Assembly: GCA_041494805.1 (NCBI GenBank)
Contig: JBGQBN010000057.1
Span: forward strand, 1-29,761
From: JBGQBN01 sp041494805
GTDB lineage: Bacteria > Acidobacteriota > Terriglobia > Terriglobales > Acidobacteriaceae
Direction: 5' to 3'
Length of the DNA: 29,761 bases
Shown: positions 14,423-23,534 of the stretch, piece by piece
How the letters are laid out: every line of letters starts with the position of its first letter
Numbering within the stretch: the stretch's first letter is position 1
Made by a program: the position numbers and the translations under genes
The notes under the pieces: model-generated
Seen by the model: the letters and a program-made list of their open reading frames with translations, nothing else
Databases searched by the model: none
What the model was told of the DNA's origin: nothing

Positions 14423-14451
14423 ATCGTAGGTACACTCGTTAGCCCCAGCAA
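14423..14451 (-). promoter_or_regulatory. Promoter of the receiver-TonB gene
   Basis: Minus strand: TTGCTG (complement of 14446-14451), a 17-base spacer, then TACGAT (complement of 14423-14428). The ATG at 14414 is eight bases past the -10, so transcription would begin almost at the start codon, and no Shine-Dalgarno is present. This fits a leaderless mRNA. Confidence 0.55.
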
Positions 14452-14511
14452 GTTACGAAGGTAAGCAGGCATGCGTTCGCCTCGGCAGCTCTGCTGCGGC
14501 ACTCTCCTCTA

Positions 14512-14540
14512 TTAATGCGCTGATTGTGCGCGGGTACAAT
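14512..14540 (+). promoter_or_regulatory. Promoter of the 202-aa membrane protein gene
   Basis: TTAATG (14512-14517), a 17-base spacer and TACAAT (14535-14540) precede ATG 14548 by seven bases. There is no Shine-Dalgarno, so a leaderless start at 14548 is favoured over the ATG at 14539 that overlaps the -10. Confidence 0.45.
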
Positions 14541-14547
14541 GTCGGAC

Positions 14548-15156
14548 ATGCGACTGCCGCTCTGGCTCAAGATCGCGTGGACGGTTTGGGTGCTCGCTTG
14601 GGCGCCGCTTTATTGGGAGCATTACGGAGCGCAGAACTTCCTTTGGTTCTGCGATCTGGGGAACTTTTTCATCGCAATCGGGCTGTGGCTGGAAAGCCCG
14701 CTGATATTCTCCTGGCAGGCGGCTGGACTGCTGCTTTTTCAGACGCTCTACACCGTCGATCTGATCGGAGCAGTCCTCACGGGTGTACACCTCATCGGCG
14801 GCACGGAATACATGTTCGATCGAGCCGTGCCATTGCTGGTTCGGGTCCTCAGTTTGTTCCACGTGGTGACGCCGCCGCTGTTGCTGTGGGCCATTTGGCG
14901 ACTGGGCTATGACAAGCGTGGGTGGCGGTATCAGACGCTTACAGCGTGGATTGTGGTGCCCATCAATTATTTCTGGCGGCCGCAGTACGACGTGAACTGG
15001 GCTCGTGGACCTTTCTTTCGCGAACAACATGTGGTTCCCGGGCTGATTTACTTGTCAGCCTATTTGATCGTGGTGCCGCTGGTCGTGTACTGGCCATCGC
15101 ACCTGGCGGTGCAGTGGTGGGCGAGAAAACGGGGCCAACCGCCCGCCGCCGGATAA
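14548..15156 (+). CDS. Multi-pass membrane protein of unknown function
   Basis: A 202-residue integral membrane protein; ATG 14548 is chosen because the earlier ATG (14539) overlaps a -10 element. Several hydrophobic segments are visible: WLKIAWTVWVLAWAPLYW, FCDLGNFFIAIGLWL, AAGLLLFQTLYTVDLIGAVL, HVVTPPLLLWAIW, LTAWIVVPINYFW, and GLIYLSAYLIVVPLVVYW, about six spans. It ends with a short basic tail. Aromatic residues are abundant and NYFWRPQYDVNW is a distinctive motif. I recall similar unnamed membrane proteins in acidobacteria and related phyla but no function. It is transcribed divergently from the receiver-TonB gene and converges on the metallopeptidase gene, with 42 bases between the stops. 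Confidence 0.75.
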   Translation: MRLPLWLKIAWTVWVLAWAPLYWEHYGAQNFLWFCDLGNFFIAIGLWLESPLIFSWQAAGLLLFQTLYTVDLIGAVLTGVHLIGGTEYMFDRAVPLLVRVLSLFHVVTPPLLLWAIWRLGYDKRGWRYQTLTAWIVVPINYFWRPQYDVNWARGPFFREQHVVPGLIYLSAYLIVVPLVVYWPSHLAVQWWARKRGQPPAAG

Positions 15157-15198
15157 CGAGTACACAGAAGGCGAAACGAACCATACCGTCAGGAAAGT

Positions 15199-17343
15199 TC
15201 AGCGTGCCGATGAAACGGTCGTCATCGCTTGCTCTGTTGCCTCCAACAAGGCTTCCGGCCCCACGGGATGCCCGGTAGCATTCTCCATCCACAAATCAGG
15301 AGTTACCCGGCCCATCTTTGCCATGCGTTCGAACTCGGGGCCGATACTTCCCATCCTCTTCATCTGCTCCTCGATCTGCTGCGCGATCATGTGGCCGATG
15401 GGATAATCGGGCAGGTACAGGAACGAATCAATCATGTGCGAATAGACGCCGAGCAGCACGACATCATTTTTCTGGAAGACGGGAGCGTAATAGAGGTTCC
15501 AGATGTCTTTGGAGATTTGGACAGTCGCGTCGTTGAGTTGCTTGAGCGAGGCTTGCGGATGGTCGTACATCCAATGCCACACTGCCATGTCCACAAGCCC
15601 GACACCGGCAATTTCGTAAGTGGCCCAGAAATCGTTCAACGTTTTCTCCGCTTCACTCCTGACATCCGGGGCAGGTAGACCAAGCAGTTCAAGGTCATGT
15701 CCCTGAAAGACGAATGCCAGCGCCTCGGTGAACGCGGTGTTGGGCACGCCTTGCAACAGAGTGTGGTCGATATCGTTGAGCGAGAACGTCTGCTCCACGT
15801 TGTGTCCCATTTCATGCACGGCAATATTGAAGCCCTTGTAGTTCATGCCGCCTGTTCCTACGCGGGTGCGCAGGTGGGCCTTCTCTGATCGCATCTCAGC
15901 GCCCATGGCGTGGCCGGAGCCGCGCGCCGGGTCAACCACAATATTGCTGGCCACGTGCTGCGCCCGGTCTGGCGGGAATCCGAGCTTCATCAGGAGGTTG
16001 GGAATGTCCTTCTGATAAGCCTCCGGCGTGGGATACCGTTTGGCGACCATCTCATCCAGTTGAGCTTCGGAGTACTTGCCGCTGGGACGGAAGCCGTTGT
16101 ACCAGACGTCAAATGGCTCGAGCGGCCGGCCCAGGCGCGATTGAATAAGTTTCGCCACCTGCGGCACGAGCGGCGAAGTCAGCACCTGCTCCAACATGGC
16201 CTTGACCCGGGTTTCAGGAATCTCGCGGTTTTCCTCAAAGCGGCGTGCAATCAAGGTGGGGGCGGTCGGTGAGTATGGATCCGCTTTCTTCGAGGCGAAG
16301 AACGTCTTTTGCAGCATCGCGTAACGGGTGTCGGGCTCACGCGTGTTGCTGATTTTCGCTTCCGGCGAAGCCGAGGAGTCGGAATCTTTAACCGCCGCCG
16401 GTTTCACATCATTGGTATACGGATTCCAGTCCACGCTGGGATTGTTGACAACGATTTCCGGGATGGTCTGGGTGACAATCCGCTCCATGACCTGCTGAAT
16501 CATGCGCTGCTTGGCCGGGCCGTTCTGCGCGTCGGCGTAGTCGGCCTTGATCTGGTCACGCAGGTTCCAGTGGCTGAGCAGGCGCATCTTGGGCGGGAAA
16601 AGACGCTTTCCCTGGGAATCGAGCAGGTGGTGCATCCAGATGTTGTATTCCGAGATGTACTGTCCGGATTCGGATTCAGCCTGGGCGATGCCCAGGTTCA
16701 CGTCCGCCGGGATCCTTTTTGAAAATCGCTGCGCCAGGCGCACTTCGGCCCACTGGCGCCGGTTCCATGCCGCGCCGTCTTGCAGGCGCTGCTCGAGTGT
16801 AGCGAGGGGAAAGTTCAGGAGCACGGCAAAGGCAAGCTTGTTCTGAAAAAAGTCGTCAAGCACGTGGGCCGAAGGATCGTAACCGCCGAACATTTCGTCG
16901 AAGGGAAGCACCGGGCCAAGATCGAGATCGAGTTGCTGCCGAAACTCGCGGTTGATCTCATGCATGTGGCCGTCGAGTTGTTCCAGCAGGCGCTCGTAAC
17001 GATTGAACATGGTGTCGAGCGTCGCCTGGTCTCCAGCGAAGCCGGTGCGCGCGAATTCCTCAAACGCAGAAGCATCGCCATCTTCGGCACGCCAGAATTC
17101 TGCTACCTGGTGCAAACCACGCTGCACCCGGGCCTTCTGTCGCTCTCCATACTTGGCCACCAGTTCACGTTCGACCTTTGCCGCCGAGTCCTTTATCCAC
17201 GTGGGTTGCGGCGCAACTGTCGGCGAATTCTGCATGGATGTCTCCTGTGAGATAGCTGGTACCGTTACGACTATGCAAGCGATCAAGAATAGAAGTAGAC
17301 GAATCCCGAGCACGAAGGCCCTCCGATCGGATGTCTTGCCCAT
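15199..17343 (-). CDS. Secreted zinc metallopeptidase (gluzincin, HExxH)
   Basis: A 714-residue exported protein read from ATG 17343. Residues 1-33 are a signal peptide (MGKTSDRRAF, a hydrophobic LLLFLIACIVVTVPA core, then ISQ). The active site is VHEMGHN with H510, E511 and H514; a probable third zinc ligand, E540, is in AFTEALAFVFQ. HExxH with a Glu ~26 residues later is the gluzincin pattern, and the long helical N-terminal part suggests an M3-like (oligopeptidase or thimet-type) fold. The substrate is unknown. It starts 37 bases after the lpdA stop on the same strand, so it may be co-transcribed with the pyruvate dehydrogenase genes, although a secreted peptidase has no obvious role there. 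Confidence 0.8.
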   Translation of the reverse strand: MGKTSDRRAFVLGIRLLLFLIACIVVTVPAISQETSMQNSPTVAPQPTWIKDSAAKVERELVAKYGERQKARVQRGLHQVAEFWRAEDGDASAFEEFARTGFAGDQATLDTMFNRYERLLEQLDGHMHEINREFRQQLDLDLGPVLPFDEMFGGYDPSAHVLDDFFQNKLAFAVLLNFPLATLEQRLQDGAAWNRRQWAEVRLAQRFSKRIPADVNLGIAQAESESGQYISEYNIWMHHLLDSQGKRLFPPKMRLLSHWNLRDQIKADYADAQNGPAKQRMIQQVMERIVTQTIPEIVVNNPSVDWNPYTNDVKPAAVKDSDSSASPEAKISNTREPDTRYAMLQKTFFASKKADPYSPTAPTLIARRFEENREIPETRVKAMLEQVLTSPLVPQVAKLIQSRLGRPLEPFDVWYNGFRPSGKYSEAQLDEMVAKRYPTPEAYQKDIPNLLMKLGFPPDRAQHVASNIVVDPARGSGHAMGAEMRSEKAHLRTRVGTGGMNYKGFNIAVHEMGHNVEQTFSLNDIDHTLLQGVPNTAFTEALAFVFQGHDLELLGLPAPDVRSEAEKTLNDFWATYEIAGVGLVDMAVWHWMYDHPQASLKQLNDATVQISKDIWNLYYAPVFQKNDVVLLGVYSHMIDSFLYLPDYPIGHMIAQQIEEQMKRMGSIGPEFERMAKMGRVTPDLWMENATGHPVGPEALLEATEQAMTTVSSAR

Positions 17344-17380
17344 GAATGCGTAAACCAGTGCCGGTGACTGAAAAGCTCCT

Positions 17381-18802
17381 TTACCGTTTGGGCCGGTACA
17401 CATGGGTGCTGGTCCCGAAGAAGACCTCGGCAGATTCCATCACGGTTTCCGAAAGCGTTGGATGCGGGTGAATGCTAAGCGCAATGTCGCGCGCCAGCGC
17501 AGCCATCTCGATCGCCAGCACCCCTTCGGCGATAAGCTCGCCGGCTCCGGCCCCCACGATACCCATGCCCAGCACGCGCTCCGTTTGCGGATCGATCATC
17601 AGTTTTGTCATCCCCTCGGGCCGGTCGAGCGTGATGGCGCGACCCGATGCGCCCCAGGGAAACCTGGCAACCTTGATCTCGCGGCCGTCTTTCTGGGCTT
17701 GCGTTTCGGTCAGTCCACACCAGGCGATCTCCGGATCCGTAAAAACCACTGCAGGAATGGCGTTCGGCTCGAATGCGACCTTGTGTCCGGCGATGGCTTC
17801 CACGGCGGTGCGTCCCTCGTGCGAAGCCTTGTGAGCCAGCATGGGCTCGCCCACCACGTCGCCGATGGCGTAGATAGCCGGATCGTCCGTTTGCAGCTGC
17901 TTGTTTACTTGGATGAAACTGCGCGGGCCAACCTGGACCCGGGTTTTCTCCAAGCCGGGAATTTCGGAATTGGGTTTGCGCCCCACCGAAACCAGAATCT
18001 TGTCGAAGACCTGTTCCCGTTCCTTGATTTCAGGGCTGTCGAACGTAACGCGGATTCCACCCGATTCTTCTTTCATGGCAGCGACGGTGGTGTTGAGCAG
18101 GATAGCTTCGAACATCTTCTCCACGCGCTTGTGTAGCGGAAGAACCAGGTCACGGTCCGCGCCCGGCAGTAGTCCCGGCAGCATTTCGACGACGGAAACC
18201 CTGGAACCGAGAGCGGCATACACAGTGCCCAGCTCCAGTCCGATATATCCGCCGCCAATCACCAGCAAAGTCTCGGGCACATCGTTCAAATCGAGCGCGG
18301 TGGTCGAATCCATCACCCGCGGGCTGTCGAGCTGGAGGCTGGGAATGATTGCCGGACGCGATCCGGTTGCGAGAATGATGCGGTCGAAACTCAGGCTCTC
18401 TTCACCACCCCTCGCTTTGGTGAGGCGCAGAGTATTCGAAGTCTCGAATGCTGCGTGGCCCTGAATGTACTGGACTTTCCTGGCTTTTGAAAGTTGGCCC
18501 ACGCCGCCCGTGAGTTTTCCCACCACGCTTTCCTTGAACGAGCGCAGGCGGGCCAGATCAATCTTGGGTTCGCCGAAATCGATGCCCCAATTTTTGGCCT
18601 GGCGAGACTCATCAATCAGCTTGGCCACGTGCAGCAACGCTTTGGAAGGAATGCAACCGCGGTAGAGGCACACGCCGCCCGGATTCAGTTCCGGGTCGAT
18701 CAGCGTGACCTTCATTCCCAGATCGGCGGCCAGAAAGGCTGCGGCATATCCACCCGGCCCGCCGCCCACGACTGCGATGTGCAAGTTCGGAGTGTCAGCC
18801 AT
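17381..18802 (-). CDS. lpdA: Dihydrolipoyl dehydrogenase (E3)
   Basis: A 473-residue FAD-dependent disulfide oxidoreductase that reoxidises dihydrolipoamide on the E2 core using NAD+. Visible are the N-terminal FAD loop AVVGGGPGGYAAAFLAADLG, the redox disulfide GGVCLYRGCIPSK (C45, C50), the NAD-binding VIGGGYIGLELG, the second FAD motif YAIGDVVGEPMLAHKA, and the C-terminal interface HPHPTLSE with the catalytic His-Glu pair (H447, E452). All key residues are present. It lies nine bases downstream of aceF, in the order aceE-aceF-lpdA, so it is dedicated to pyruvate dehydrogenase, though it could also serve other 2-oxoacid complexes. Confidence 0.97.
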   Translation of the reverse strand: MADTPNLHIAVVGGGPGGYAAAFLAADLGMKVTLIDPELNPGGVCLYRGCIPSKALLHVAKLIDESRQAKNWGIDFGEPKIDLARLRSFKESVVGKLTGGVGQLSKARKVQYIQGHAAFETSNTLRLTKARGGEESLSFDRIILATGSRPAIIPSLQLDSPRVMDSTTALDLNDVPETLLVIGGGYIGLELGTVYAALGSRVSVVEMLPGLLPGADRDLVLPLHKRVEKMFEAILLNTTVAAMKEESGGIRVTFDSPEIKEREQVFDKILVSVGRKPNSEIPGLEKTRVQVGPRSFIQVNKQLQTDDPAIYAIGDVVGEPMLAHKASHEGRTAVEAIAGHKVAFEPNAIPAVVFTDPEIAWCGLTETQAQKDGREIKVARFPWGASGRAITLDRPEGMTKLMIDPQTERVLGMGIVGAGAGELIAEGVLAIEMAALARDIALSIHPHPTLSETVMESAEVFFGTSTHVYRPKR

Positions 18803-18811
18803 TCGCTTCTT

Positions 18812-20554
18812 CTATCCCTGCACCGAGAGCAAGAATGGTTGTTCGAAGGCTTCCGCAATCCAGCGCAGGAAGCGGGCGGCATCGGCGCCGTCGATCAGGC
18901 GATGATCGTAGGAGAGTGACACGGGCAACACCCGCCGCGGTTCAAACTTGCCGTTCATCCAGACCGGCTCCATGCTGGAACGCGACAGTCCGAGAATCGC
19001 GACTTCGGGATGGTTCACGATGGGTGAGAATCCGGTGCCGCCAATGCCGCCCAGATTGGTGATGGTGAAAGTGCCGCCTTCCATCTCCGCGGGAGTCAAC
19101 TTTTTGTCGCGGGCTTTCTTGGAGAGCTGCGTAAGTTCGGCAGCCAGTTCGACAATGTTCTTCTTGTCCACATCGTGGATGACAGGAACCAGCAGACCGC
19201 GATCGGTGTCCACGGCAACACCAATGTTGATGTACTGCTTGTAGATGATTTCCTCTTTCCCCATGTCGATGCTGGCGTTGAACTGGGGAAACACCTTGAG
19301 CGCCGAGGCGCAGACCTTCAGGGCGATCGCGGTAACCGTCATCTTGCCACCGGCTTCTTCCGCCTTGGGTGCAAAGCGCGCGCGCAGCTGCTCCAATTCC
19401 GTGATGTCAGCTTTGTCATTCTGGGTAACGTGCGGAATAGTGTTCCATGCGTCCCAAAGATGCTCGGCCGTTTTCCGGCGCACGCCGCGCATGGAGACGC
19501 GCTCGATTTTGCCCCACTTGGCGAAGTCAGGAAGCGCGGGCTCGGCCAGATGAGTTTGTGGCGCCCGGGACACTGCGGCCGCAAGCAATGCCTTCGAGTA
19601 TGCCTTCACGTCATCCTTGCTGATGCGTCCGCCCGGACCGCTGCCCTTGACTTCGTGAATTTCCACGCCCAGTTCACGCGCCAGCCGGCGTACGTGCGGG
19701 GCAGCCGGCACTGGGTCCCAGTGCTCGGTTCCCGCCACCTTGCCCAGTTGCGCGGGCATGGTGAAAGCTGGGGGAAGAGGCTGGGGTTGATCGGGTGGAA
19801 GTGCCTCTTCTTCGGTCTTGCCCTCCGCCCGGATGGCGGCCTGGAAGGCAAGTCGCGCTCCATGCTGGCCGGAGACGTATTCCACTGGAGAATGCTTCAC
19901 CCGCTCCGCTGGCACGACCGCTGCACCTTCAAGAGTGAAGATCACCTGGCCGACTTTAACTTTCTCCCCCTCCTTCACGCGAACGTCTTTCACCACTCCG
20001 CTCACAGACGACGGAACCTCAATCACCGCCTTGTCGGTTTCCAGCTCCATCACCGGCTGGCCTTCAGAAACCTTGGCGCCGGGCGAAATCATCAGTCGCA
20101 CCAGATCGCCCTGATCAATGTTCTCTCCGAGTTCGGGCAGCCTGAATTCGCTTGGGCCGGCCGCGGGCGGAGATGCGGGTTGCGGTGTGGCCCGCCTTTC
20201 AATTCGGGGCGGAGCTGCACTCTGTGCCGCAATTGCCGGAGGGTTGTGCACCGGGACGCCAGCTTCGGGAGTCTTTGCCTCGACAGTCTTTGCCTCCGCA
20301 ATCTTTGCCTTGGCGCCTGCGCCGTTCTCGACGGTGAAGATCACCTGGCCGACTTTGACCTTCTCCCCCTCCCTGACGCGGATCTCTTTGACCGTGCCGC
20401 TCACGGAAGACGGAACCTCGACCACCGCCTTGTCGGTTTCCAGTTCCATGACCGGCTGGCCTTCGGTGACGCTGGCCCCAGGCGAGATCATCAGCCGGAC
20501 GAGGTCGCCCTGATCAATGTTTTCACCGAGTTCGGGAAGTTTGAATTCAGTCAC
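18812..20554 (-). CDS. aceF: Pyruvate dehydrogenase E2, dihydrolipoyllysine acetyltransferase
   Basis: A 580-residue E2 core protein that transfers acetyl from lipoamide to CoA. GTG 20554 is supported by GGAGAG upstream and starts directly in the first lipoyl domain. Two lipoyl domains (about 1-77 and 135-210) carry the lipoylated Lys in ELETDKAV (K42 and K175). Their near-identical sequence indicates internal duplication. An Ala/Pro linker follows each. The peripheral subunit-binding domain is APHVRRLARELGVEIHEVKG (about 285-320). The catalytic domain ends with SLSYDHRLIDG, with H551 and D555. The domain order and length are normal for a two-lipoyl AceF. It lies between aceE and lpdA. Confidence 0.97.
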   Translation of the reverse strand: MTEFKLPELGENIDQGDLVRLMISPGASVTEGQPVMELETDKAVVEVPSSVSGTVKEIRVREGEKVKVGQVIFTVENGAGAKAKIAEAKTVEAKTPEAGVPVHNPPAIAAQSAAPPRIERRATPQPASPPAAGPSEFRLPELGENIDQGDLVRLMISPGAKVSEGQPVMELETDKAVIEVPSSVSGVVKDVRVKEGEKVKVGQVIFTLEGAAVVPAERVKHSPVEYVSGQHGARLAFQAAIRAEGKTEEEALPPDQPQPLPPAFTMPAQLGKVAGTEHWDPVPAAPHVRRLARELGVEIHEVKGSGPGGRISKDDVKAYSKALLAAAVSRAPQTHLAEPALPDFAKWGKIERVSMRGVRRKTAEHLWDAWNTIPHVTQNDKADITELEQLRARFAPKAEEAGGKMTVTAIALKVCASALKVFPQFNASIDMGKEEIIYKQYINIGVAVDTDRGLLVPVIHDVDKKNIVELAAELTQLSKKARDKKLTPAEMEGGTFTITNLGGIGGTGFSPIVNHPEVAILGLSRSSMEPVWMNGKFEPRRVLPVSLSYDHRLIDGADAARFLRWIAEAFEQPFLLSVQG

Positions 20555-20582
20555 GCAGCGTTCTCTCCATTGCTGTTCCTCC

Positions 20583-20632
20583 GTGTCCTCTGTGGTTCAA
20601 TCCGGATCTTCCGAACTAACCACAGAGGACAC
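20583..20632. repeat. Inverted repeat between aceE and aceF
   Basis: Two 15-base arms are perfectly complementary: GTGTCCTCTGTGGTT (20583-20597) and AACCACAGAGGACAC (20618-20632), with a 20-base loop. The sequence belongs to a dispersed bacterial intergenic repeat style (read as HRGHRG in translation). In the transcript it would form a strong hairpin between aceE and aceF and could protect the upstream message or lower read-through. Confidence 0.7.
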
Positions 20633-20652
20633 AGGGGACACCGAGGCAAAAC

Positions 20653-23331
20653 CTAACTGATAGCCGGATTTGGCTTCTCCGGCCTGATGCCCAGATCCTT
20701 GACTGCCTGCCGGACGGCTTCCACGTTGATCTGTTTTTCGCGGGCCAGCGCGTTCAGCGTAGCCAGCACAATGTGTTTGGCATCCACCTCGAAGAAGTCG
20801 CGGAGTGGCGCGCGGCCCTCGCTGCGGCCGAAACCGTCCGTGCCCAGGCTCACCAGCGGGCGCGGCATCCACTGCGAGATCGACTCGGGCAAGATCTTCA
20901 TGTAATCCGATGCCGCCACCAGTACGCCGGGCGCGTCTTTCAGGTTCTGGGTCACGAAGGGAATGCGAGGAGCGGCGCCGGGATGCAGCATATTCCAGCG
21001 CTCGCAATCGTTGCCGTCACGGTAGAGCTGCTTGTAGCTGGTAACGCTCCAAACGTCTGCGGCCACGTTGTACTTCTCTTCCAGAATCTGCTGCGCCTTG
21101 AGCACTTCATACATAATGGTTCCGCTCCCGAAGATCTGGGCGCGCAGCTTCGCGTCCTTCTTAGCGGAGGCTTTGAAGCGGTACATGCCTTTCAGAATGC
21201 CTTCACGGACTTCCTTGCCGGCGGGCATTCCGGGCATGGGCAACGGCTCGTTGGTGACCGTCAGGTAATAGAAGATGGACTCCTGGTCTACGTACATGCG
21301 CTTGATGCCATCCTGAATAATGATGGCAATCTCGTAGGCAAAGGCAGGATCGTAGGCGAGAAGATTCGGCACAGACAGAGCCAGTACATGGCTGTGGCCG
21401 TCCTGATGTTGCAGGCCTTCGCCCGCCAGCGTCGTGCGTCCCGCCGTGCCACCGATGAGGAAGCCCCGGGTTCTCATGTCGGCGGCTGCCCAGATCAGGT
21501 CGCCGATGCGCTGGAAGCCAAACATTGAGTAATAAATAAAAAACGGGATCGTGTTGATCCCGTGATTCGCATACGCGGTTCCTGCCGCCATAAACGAGCA
21601 CATGGAGCCGGCTTCGGTGATGCCTTCCTCCAGAATCTGCCCATCCTTGGCTTCCTTGTAGTAGAGCAAGGTGTCCATATCGACGGGTTCGTAATTCTGG
21701 CCCACGCTGGAATAGATGCCCACCTGTCGGAACAGTGCCTCCATTCCGAAAGTGCGCGCTTCATCCGGGATGATGGGCACAATCAGCTTGCCAATCTCCG
21801 GATCGCGGAGCAGTTTGGCCAGCAGGCGCACGAACACCATCGTGGTCGAAGCTTCGCGCCCCTCGGTGCCTTTGTAAAATTCTTCGAAATGAGATTCTGA
21901 AACCGGCTTGATTGGCTTAGCGCGCACCTTGCGCTCCGGAATATAGCCCCCGAGCTGCTTACGCCGCTCCTGCATGTACTTGATTTCGGGACTGTCGTCG
22001 GCGGGGCGGTAGAAGGGTGCTTCGTGCAGTTCATCGTCGGGAATGGGAATCCCGAAACGCAAGCGGAACATGCTGAGTTCGTCGTCGTTCAGTTTTTTCT
22101 GTTGGTGGGTGATGTTCTTGCCCTCACCGGCTTCACCCAGGCCATACCCCTTGATGGTCTTGGCCAGAATGATGGTCGGCGCGCCCGCATGTTCGACCGC
22201 AGCTTTGTAGGCGGCATGCACTTTGATGGGATCGTGGCCACCCAGCCGCATGCGAGCCAGTTGCTCGTCGGAAAGATGATCGACCATCTTCAACAGGCGA
22301 GGATCGGTACCGAAGAAGTTGTGGCGGAAGTAAGCTCCACTCTCGACGAAGTATTTCTGATACTGGCCGTCGGTAATCTCGCCCATCCGTTTGACCAGCA
22401 GGCCGTCACGGTCACTCTGGATAAGGCTGTCCCAATCGCCGCCCCAGATGACCTTGATCACATTCCACCCAGCGCCGCGGAAAATGGCCTCCAGTTCCTG
22501 AATGATCTTGCCGTTGCCGCGCACCGGGCCGTCGAGCCGCTGCAGGTTGCAATTCACCACAAAGATCAGGTTGTCCAACCGTTCGCGCGAAGCCAGGGTG
22601 ATCGAACCCAGCGCCTCGGGCTCGTCCATTTCGCCATCGCCGAGAAAAGCCCAGACTTTGCCTCCGCTGGATTGCTTCAATCCGCGATTTTCCAGGTACT
22701 TGATGAAGCGCGCCTGGTAAATCGCCTGAATCGGGCCGAGTCCCATCGAGACGGTGGGAAACTCCCAGAAGTCCGGCATCAGCCACGGATGCGGGTAGGA
22801 CGAGAGCCCCCCGCCCGGTTTCAGTTCGCGACGAAAGTTCTCCAGCTTCTGTCTGGGGATGCGGCCTTCCAGATAAGCCCGGCCGTAGATTCCGGGCGCG
22901 GCGTGGCCCTGAAAATAGACGATGTCGCGATCCCCGCTTTCAGTCTGGGCCCGGAGAAAGTGATTGAATGCCACTTCGTACAAAGTGGCCGCCGAGGCAT
23001 AGGTCGAGATGTGCCCACCGATGCCTTCCTGGATCTTGTTAGCCCGCACCACCATGGCCAGCGCGTTCCAGCGGACCAGGCTCTTGATGCGGCGTTCCAT
23101 CTCCTGGCTGCCGGGGAACGGCGGCTGCTGCCGCGAGGCAATCGTGTTCTGATACGGAGTGGTCGCAGTGAAGGGCAGATTTACCCCGGCGGCACGTCGC
23201 GCATGCAGCGAGAGCTGTTGCAGAAGACGTCCCGCCCGCTCCGGTCCTCCGCTCGACAACACATAATCGAGCGAGTCAATCCACTCCCGGGTTTCAAGGA
23301 CTTCCAATCCGTTCGTCTGAGTCTCAGCCAC
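20653..23331 (-). CDS. aceE: Pyruvate dehydrogenase E1, homodimeric type
   Basis: An 892-residue thiamine-diphosphate enzyme that decarboxylates pyruvate and acetylates the E2 lipoyl group. GTG 23331 is preceded by GGAGAA about seven bases upstream. The length matches E. coli-type AceE (about 887). The ThDP/Mg motif starts at GDGEMDEPEA (231-240) and ends near VVNCNLQRLDGP (N260 region). Conserved AceE segments include GGHISTYASAATLYEV, YFQGHAAPGIYGRAY, GEGLQHQDGHSHV and YRDGNDCERWN. It is the first gene of the aceE-aceF-lpdA operon. Most alpha2beta2-type organisms use PdhA/PdhB instead, so the AceE type is a useful marker for the lineage. Confidence 0.98.
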   Translation of the reverse strand: MAETQTNGLEVLETREWIDSLDYVLSSGGPERAGRLLQQLSLHARRAAGVNLPFTATTPYQNTIASRQQPPFPGSQEMERRIKSLVRWNALAMVVRANKIQEGIGGHISTYASAATLYEVAFNHFLRAQTESGDRDIVYFQGHAAPGIYGRAYLEGRIPRQKLENFRRELKPGGGLSSYPHPWLMPDFWEFPTVSMGLGPIQAIYQARFIKYLENRGLKQSSGGKVWAFLGDGEMDEPEALGSITLASRERLDNLIFVVNCNLQRLDGPVRGNGKIIQELEAIFRGAGWNVIKVIWGGDWDSLIQSDRDGLLVKRMGEITDGQYQKYFVESGAYFRHNFFGTDPRLLKMVDHLSDEQLARMRLGGHDPIKVHAAYKAAVEHAGAPTIILAKTIKGYGLGEAGEGKNITHQQKKLNDDELSMFRLRFGIPIPDDELHEAPFYRPADDSPEIKYMQERRKQLGGYIPERKVRAKPIKPVSESHFEEFYKGTEGREASTTMVFVRLLAKLLRDPEIGKLIVPIIPDEARTFGMEALFRQVGIYSSVGQNYEPVDMDTLLYYKEAKDGQILEEGITEAGSMCSFMAAGTAYANHGINTIPFFIYYSMFGFQRIGDLIWAAADMRTRGFLIGGTAGRTTLAGEGLQHQDGHSHVLALSVPNLLAYDPAFAYEIAIIIQDGIKRMYVDQESIFYYLTVTNEPLPMPGMPAGKEVREGILKGMYRFKASAKKDAKLRAQIFGSGTIMYEVLKAQQILEEKYNVAADVWSVTSYKQLYRDGNDCERWNMLHPGAAPRIPFVTQNLKDAPGVLVAASDYMKILPESISQWMPRPLVSLGTDGFGRSEGRAPLRDFFEVDAKHIVLATLNALAREKQINVEAVRQAVKDLGIRPEKPNPAIS

Positions 23332-23473
23332 GTCTAGTTTCTCCGTCTGATGAGGGTTAAGTGTTTAATGATAGTCAATCGCGCGGAATTTTGCTGGCGG
23401 AGGAAGGTAAGTGGCCGACTACTGCATGGCGAAAGAACAGACTTGGAGACACGGACGGGAAGATTGCCAATCT

Positions 23474-23511
23474 GGGAAAAGAAAAGACCCAGCTTCGGAG
23501 GAAGCTGGGTC
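23474..23511 (-). terminator. Intrinsic terminator of the BIG2 lipoprotein gene
   Basis: An 11-bp perfect stem, GACCCAGCTTC-GGAG-GAAGCTGGGTC (23486-23511), is followed on the minus strand by TTTTCTTTTC (complement of the A-rich run 23474-23485). It lies 24 bases past the stop codon at 23535, a textbook rho-independent terminator. Confidence 0.9.
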
Positions 23512-23534
23512 GTTAGGGTCTGCTGAGTGAATCG

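Noticed and set aside
19175..20656. 493-codon plus-strand frame opposite aceF
   Set aside because: It is a GC-driven antisense shadow of aceF, and its end (HRGHRGHRG) is the inverted repeat between aceE and aceF.
22024..23337. 437-codon plus-strand frame opposite aceE
   Set aside because: Antisense shadow; the minus strand encodes a complete AceE with all motifs.
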